8,768 nt of DNA. Origin: Bacteroidetes/Chlorobi group bacterium ChocPot_Mid (GTDB lineage: Bacteria; Bacteroidota; Ignavibacteria; Kapaibacteriales; UBA2268). Numbering within the stretch: the first letter of the stretch is position 1; every line of letters starts with the position of its first letter. Below, one piece after another: positions 6,215 to 8,768 of this stretch. The position numbers and the translations under genes were made by a program. The notes under the pieces were generated by a model. That model made no database searches. It had not been told where the DNA came from and worked only from the letters and a program-made list of their open reading frames with translations. The DNA lies in the NCBI GenBank assembly GCA_003731675.1, contig RCNQ01000010.1:1-8768 (forward strand), read 5' to 3'.

Positions 6215-6904
6215 ATGTATATAGAGAAAGATTTTATAAAAGCCATTTCACAGTCGTTCAAAAAATATATTGAACATGGATCACGTAGCACAGAAAAATT
6301 AAAACCAATTCATAATTATGTTGCACAGACTTTGCAAAAAATATTTGGTGATATTTACGAATTACATTTTTTAAGCGATGAAACCACAGAAATGAAAGTT
6401 AAAGGTAAATATTATGATAAAAACATTGATATAACTGTTGCCAAAGATAATAGACCTATAATTTGTTTGGGAATTAAGTTTGTTACATCAAATTACAAAC
6501 AAAATGCAAACAATTATTTTGAAAACATGATGGGTGAAACGGCTAATATTCAATCATGTAAAGACTTGCCATATTTTCAACTGATAATTTTAAGACATCA
6601 AACGCCTTATTATTCAAAGACAACTCAAAGAACAGGTACAAAAGAACCTGCCAAAATAGAAATTATCAAAGAACACGATTTACAAAAATACATAAACCTC
6701 GCCTACGATACTCCGCATGCCCACAAACCCTATGCAATGGGTATATTACTAATTGAATTAGAAGAGAAAACATCAAAGGTAGAAGCTTTAAAACCAAACT
6801 TATTATTTGATAAAGAATTTGCAAAATTATTTGAAAGCAAATTATCAGTAGAAAATTTTTTTGTAGAAATTGAAAATTACAAAAATTATATTTTTAATAA
6901 ATGA
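6215..6904 (+). CDS. Predicted type II restriction endonuclease, PD-(D/E)XK-like
   Basis: This 229-residue cytoplasmic protein is likely the nuclease partner of the adenine methyltransferase encoded 295 bp downstream. There is no signal peptide. The probable nuclease core runs from about 45 to 130: KNIDITVAKD with Asp72, then strand PIICLGIKF with Lys88, then a helix SNYKQNANNYFENMMGETANIQ-like region containing Glu103 and Glu108, then strand FQLIILRHQTP. The spacing Asp72-X15-Lys88 suits PD-(D/E)XK, but the acidic residue two before the lysine is Gly86, so Glu103 or Glu108 may supply the missing carboxylate, as is known for the Cfr10I/NgoMIV type. I recall the GIKF-SNYKQN-NNYFEN region from putative restriction enzymes, but cannot assign a cut site. 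It is first in a three-gene operon, 17 bp ahead of the next gene. Base composition is visibly A-richer than the genes to the left, consistent with transfer. Confidence 0.78.
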   Translation: MYIEKDFIKAISQSFKKYIEHGSRSTEKLKPIHNYVAQTLQKIFGDIYELHFLSDETTEMKVKGKYYDKNIDITVAKDNRPIICLGIKFVTSNYKQNANNYFENMMGETANIQSCKDLPYFQLIILRHQTPYYSKTTQRTGTKEPAKIEIIKEHDLQKYINLAYDTPHAHKPYAMGILLIELEEKTSKVEALKPNLLFDKEFAKLFESKLSVENFFVEIENYKNYIFNK

Positions 6905-6921
6905 CTATAAACTAAAATTTT

Positions 6922-7200
6922 ATGAAAGGTGATACACATTTATTTTCTGACCTATGGTGTAATTCAGTTTTAAAACCTGAATTATCAAATTTATCAATTG
7001 GAATGTTAAAATGGTTACCTAAGTATACTGGTATTCTTATTGCAAAAAAGTTTAGAGCCAGATTAAAAACGTTTTATAAAGTGATTAACGGTAAGATACT
7101 AAATGATGCAATGATAGATTATCTTACTGAATTATTTGTGCAAAGTTCTGAATACAAAACAATACAAAAATTGGATTTTAAATCATTTTATAAGAACTAA
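6922..7200 (+). CDS. Small basic protein of unknown function between nuclease and methyltransferase
   Basis: This is a 92-residue protein I do not recognise. It is Lys/Arg-rich (KKFRARLK at 42-49) with a mixed polar and aromatic composition, no signal peptide and no membrane segment. It has no evident helix-turn-helix, so it does not look like a typical restriction-modification controller (C) protein. It starts at ATG 6922, 17 bp after the endonuclease stop, and its TAA shares a base with the ATG of the methyltransferase, which suggests translational coupling and a linked role. Possible roles, all inferred, are a nuclease accessory subunit, a DNA-binding modulator, or a remnant of a larger specificity or nuclease domain. 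That it is a real gene is supported by its intact frame and tight spacing. Confidence 0.7.
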   Translation: MKGDTHLFSDLWCNSVLKPELSNLSIGMLKWLPKYTGILIAKKFRARLKTFYKVINGKILNDAMIDYLTELFVQSSEYKTIQKLDFKSFYKN

Positions 7201-8687
7201 TGGCTTCTTTATCGAAAACATATACAGATGAGAAACTTTCCGGTAAAGTTTATACGCCAAGATTTGTAGTAGAAAAAATTTTGGACGATATAAATTTTAC
7301 AAACGAAAATATTTTAGGAAAAACTTTATTAGATCCTGCTTGTGGTGATGGCCGTTTTTTGATTGTTGTAGCAGAAAGAATTATAAAATACTCTACAATA
7401 GAAAATTTAAAAGAAAACTTAGAAAAAATATATGGTTGGGATATTGACCAACAAGCAATAAATGAATGTATTCAAAATCTTAACGAACTTATAAAAGATT
7501 ATAACTTAACAATAAATTGGAACATTAAAGTTTGTAACTCAATTGAAAAATTACAAAAATTTAATTTATTCCAGCAAAACGAAACACACAAATTTGATTT
7601 TATTATAGGAAATCCACCATACATTAGAATACAACATTTAGAAGAAACGCAACGTAAATACATACAACATAATTATATGTTTTGTCAAAACGGCTCAACC
7701 GACATTTACATAGCATTTTTCGAACTTTGTTATAATCTATTATCTGAAGTAGGAATCTGTGGTTTAATTACACCTAATACTTATTTTTATACTGAAACAG
7801 CTAAATTGTTAAGAGAGAATCTTGTAAATAATAAAAGCATTAAACAAATAACAAATTATGCAGAAATACAATTGTTTGCCAATGCAACTACATATAGTGC
7901 GATAACTATTTTTAATAAACAAACAAACGAAAGTTTTTTATTACAACTCGCTATAAATCCGACCGAGTTTAAAGAAAAAGTAATAAATATTTCGGAACTT
8001 AAAAATCAAAAATTTTGGCAACTTACGACAGAACAAAAGATAAAAGGAAACGGAAGAAAACTTAAAGAAATATGTAATATTCACGTTGGTATCACAACTT
8101 TAAGTGATAAATCATATATTTTTCCAATTGAACCGTTTGATGAAAATTATGTATTTGCACTAACAAAATTTAAAGGAAAAGTAAAAATCGAAAAACAAAT
8201 ATTAAAACCGATAGTAAAAGGTTCAACACTTAAAAACAGCAACGAACCAATAAAGGAATATGTTTTGTTTCCTTTTAAAAAGGTAAACGGCAAACACCAA
8301 ATATTGCAAGAAGACGAATTAAAAAATAATTGTCCTCTTGCTTATAAATATCTACTTTCTATAAAAGATGAATTATCGAAACGAGATAATGGAAATCCTA
8401 TAAATCCTTGGTATAATTTTGGCAGAACACAAAGTTTGGATACAAGTTTCGGAAAGAAAATAATTTTTTCACCAATGAATAAAACACCGAATTTTATATT
8501 ATATGAAAACGAAGAAAGCACTTTTTATTCAGGATATTGCATAAAATATTCGGGTGATTATAACTATTTATTACAACAATTAAACTCCGATAGAATGCAA
8601 AAATTTATAGAAATGTCTAGCCGTGATTTTCGTGGCGGTTGGAAATCATATAACAAAAAAATAATAGAAGAGTTTATAATTGAATAA
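7200..8687 (+). CDS. Type II N6-adenine DNA methyltransferase, gamma class (TaqI/Eco57I-like)
   Basis: It transfers a methyl group from S-adenosylmethionine to adenine N6 in a specific DNA site, protecting the host from the adjacent endonuclease. Motif X is SGKVYTPRFVVEKIL (14-28). Motif I, for SAM binding, is DPACGDGRFL (45-54), followed by YGWDID (78-83) for the cofactor ribose. The catalytic motif IV is NPPY (138-141). The order X-I-IV marks the gamma class. ICGLITPNTYF (186-196) matches later Rossmann-fold motifs of this group. Residues about 285-480 form the target-recognition region, with HVGITTLSDKSYIF (295-308), GSTLKN (341-346) and a C-terminal DFRGGWKSY (476-484), as in TaqI-type and Eco57I-type enzymes. 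The 495-residue length fits a stand-alone methyltransferase without a fused nuclease. The ATG overlaps the previous stop by one base (TAATG). The recognition sequence cannot be read from the protein. Confidence 0.95.
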   Translation: MASLSKTYTDEKLSGKVYTPRFVVEKILDDINFTNENILGKTLLDPACGDGRFLIVVAERIIKYSTIENLKENLEKIYGWDIDQQAINECIQNLNELIKDYNLTINWNIKVCNSIEKLQKFNLFQQNETHKFDFIIGNPPYIRIQHLEETQRKYIQHNYMFCQNGSTDIYIAFFELCYNLLSEVGICGLITPNTYFYTETAKLLRENLVNNKSIKQITNYAEIQLFANATTYSAITIFNKQTNESFLLQLAINPTEFKEKVINISELKNQKFWQLTTEQKIKGNGRKLKEICNIHVGITTLSDKSYIFPIEPFDENYVFALTKFKGKVKIEKQILKPIVKGSTLKNSNEPIKEYVLFPFKKVNGKHQILQEDELKNNCPLAYKYLLSIKDELSKRDNGNPINPWYNFGRTQSLDTSFGKKIIFSPMNKTPNFILYENEESTFYSGYCIKYSGDYNYLLQQLNSDRMQKFIEMSSRDFRGGWKSYNKKIIEEFIIE

Positions 8688-8700
8688 AATAAAATGAAAT

Positions 8701-8757
8701 GCGTATAACATATGCTAAAACAACAAGTGCAGGCATTGTGCCGAAATTGAGGCTTGT
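8701..8757 (+). other. Structured, less A/T-rich tail after the methyltransferase gene
   Basis: Three nested or adjacent stems are visible in the 81 bp after the stop. GCGTAT/ATATGC (8701-8706 with 8710-8715) has one G-U pair and loop AAC. GGCA/TGCC (8732-8735 with 8739-8742) has loop TTG. An outer ACAAG/CTTGT pair (8723-8727 with 8753-8757) encloses the second hairpin. No T-run follows within the window, so this is not a standard terminator. The G/C content rises compared with the operon. It could be the start of an integron-type attC site, another mobile repeat, or a structured 3' end. The window stops before this can be decided. Confidence 0.35.
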
Positions 8758-8768
8758 AACAAAAATGG

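Noticed and set aside
6922..7200. Calling the 92-residue protein a restriction-modification controller (C) protein
   Set aside because: C proteins are compact Xre-type helix-turn-helix proteins; no such pattern is visible, and no typical C-box is found upstream.
1..8768. CRISPR array, tRNA, rRNA, transposase or prophage genes
   Set aside because: No regularly spaced repeats, cloverleaf-like GC-rich segment, rRNA-like stretch or transposase motif was seen on either strand.

Overview
The window looks like the chromosome of a low-GC member of the Bacteroidota/Chlorobi (FCB) group, possibly Ignavibacteria- or Kapabacteria-like. The evidence is a type IX secretion (T9SS) type A sorting domain at the C-terminus of a secreted protein, a promoter of the Bacteroidota type (TTTG plus TAnnTTTG), mostly absent Shine-Dalgarno sequences, and A/T-rich intergenic DNA. 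The exact phylum cannot be fixed from sequence reading alone.

Layout. Positions 1-321 (minus) hold the N-terminal 107 residues of a mannose-1-phosphate guanylyltransferase (manC type), which runs off the left edge. It diverges from plsY (467-1087, plus), the membrane acyltransferase of phospholipid synthesis. Four leftward genes follow, in transcription order: dnaJ (4282-3119), an outer-membrane beta-barrel-like protein (3043-2321), a small lipoprotein with a possible thioredoxin-like fold (2211-1693), and a rhomboid intramembrane protease with a non-ATG start (1658-1062). The 3' end of the rhomboid gene overlaps the 3' end of plsY by 26 bp, tail to tail. The three genes downstream of dnaJ all encode cell-envelope proteins. 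Gaps of 34 to 109 bp make a single transcript possible but unproven.

Divergent from dnaJ is a 573-residue secreted protein (4447-6168). It has a signal peptide, a roughly 300-residue N-terminal domain of unknown function, two bacterial Ig-like (Big_2) domains and a T9SS sorting domain. A short in-frame tandem duplication sits inside the sorting domain.

From 6215 to 8687 lies a compact, visibly more A-rich three-gene rightward operon. It encodes a predicted type II restriction endonuclease, a basic 92-residue protein of unknown function, and a gamma-class (TaqI/Eco57I-like) N6-adenine DNA methyltransferase whose start codon overlaps the preceding stop. This is a restriction-modification island, probably horizontally acquired. 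It is bracketed by an 11-bp A/T direct repeat and followed by a structured, less A/T-rich tail that the window cuts off.

The parts most worth a second look are the restriction operon (nuclease with a displaced catalytic acid, unknown middle gene, structured 3' tail), the unnamed N-terminal domain of the T9SS protein, and the PlsY whose motifs depart from the canonical ones. I saw no CRISPR array, tRNA, rRNA or transposase.
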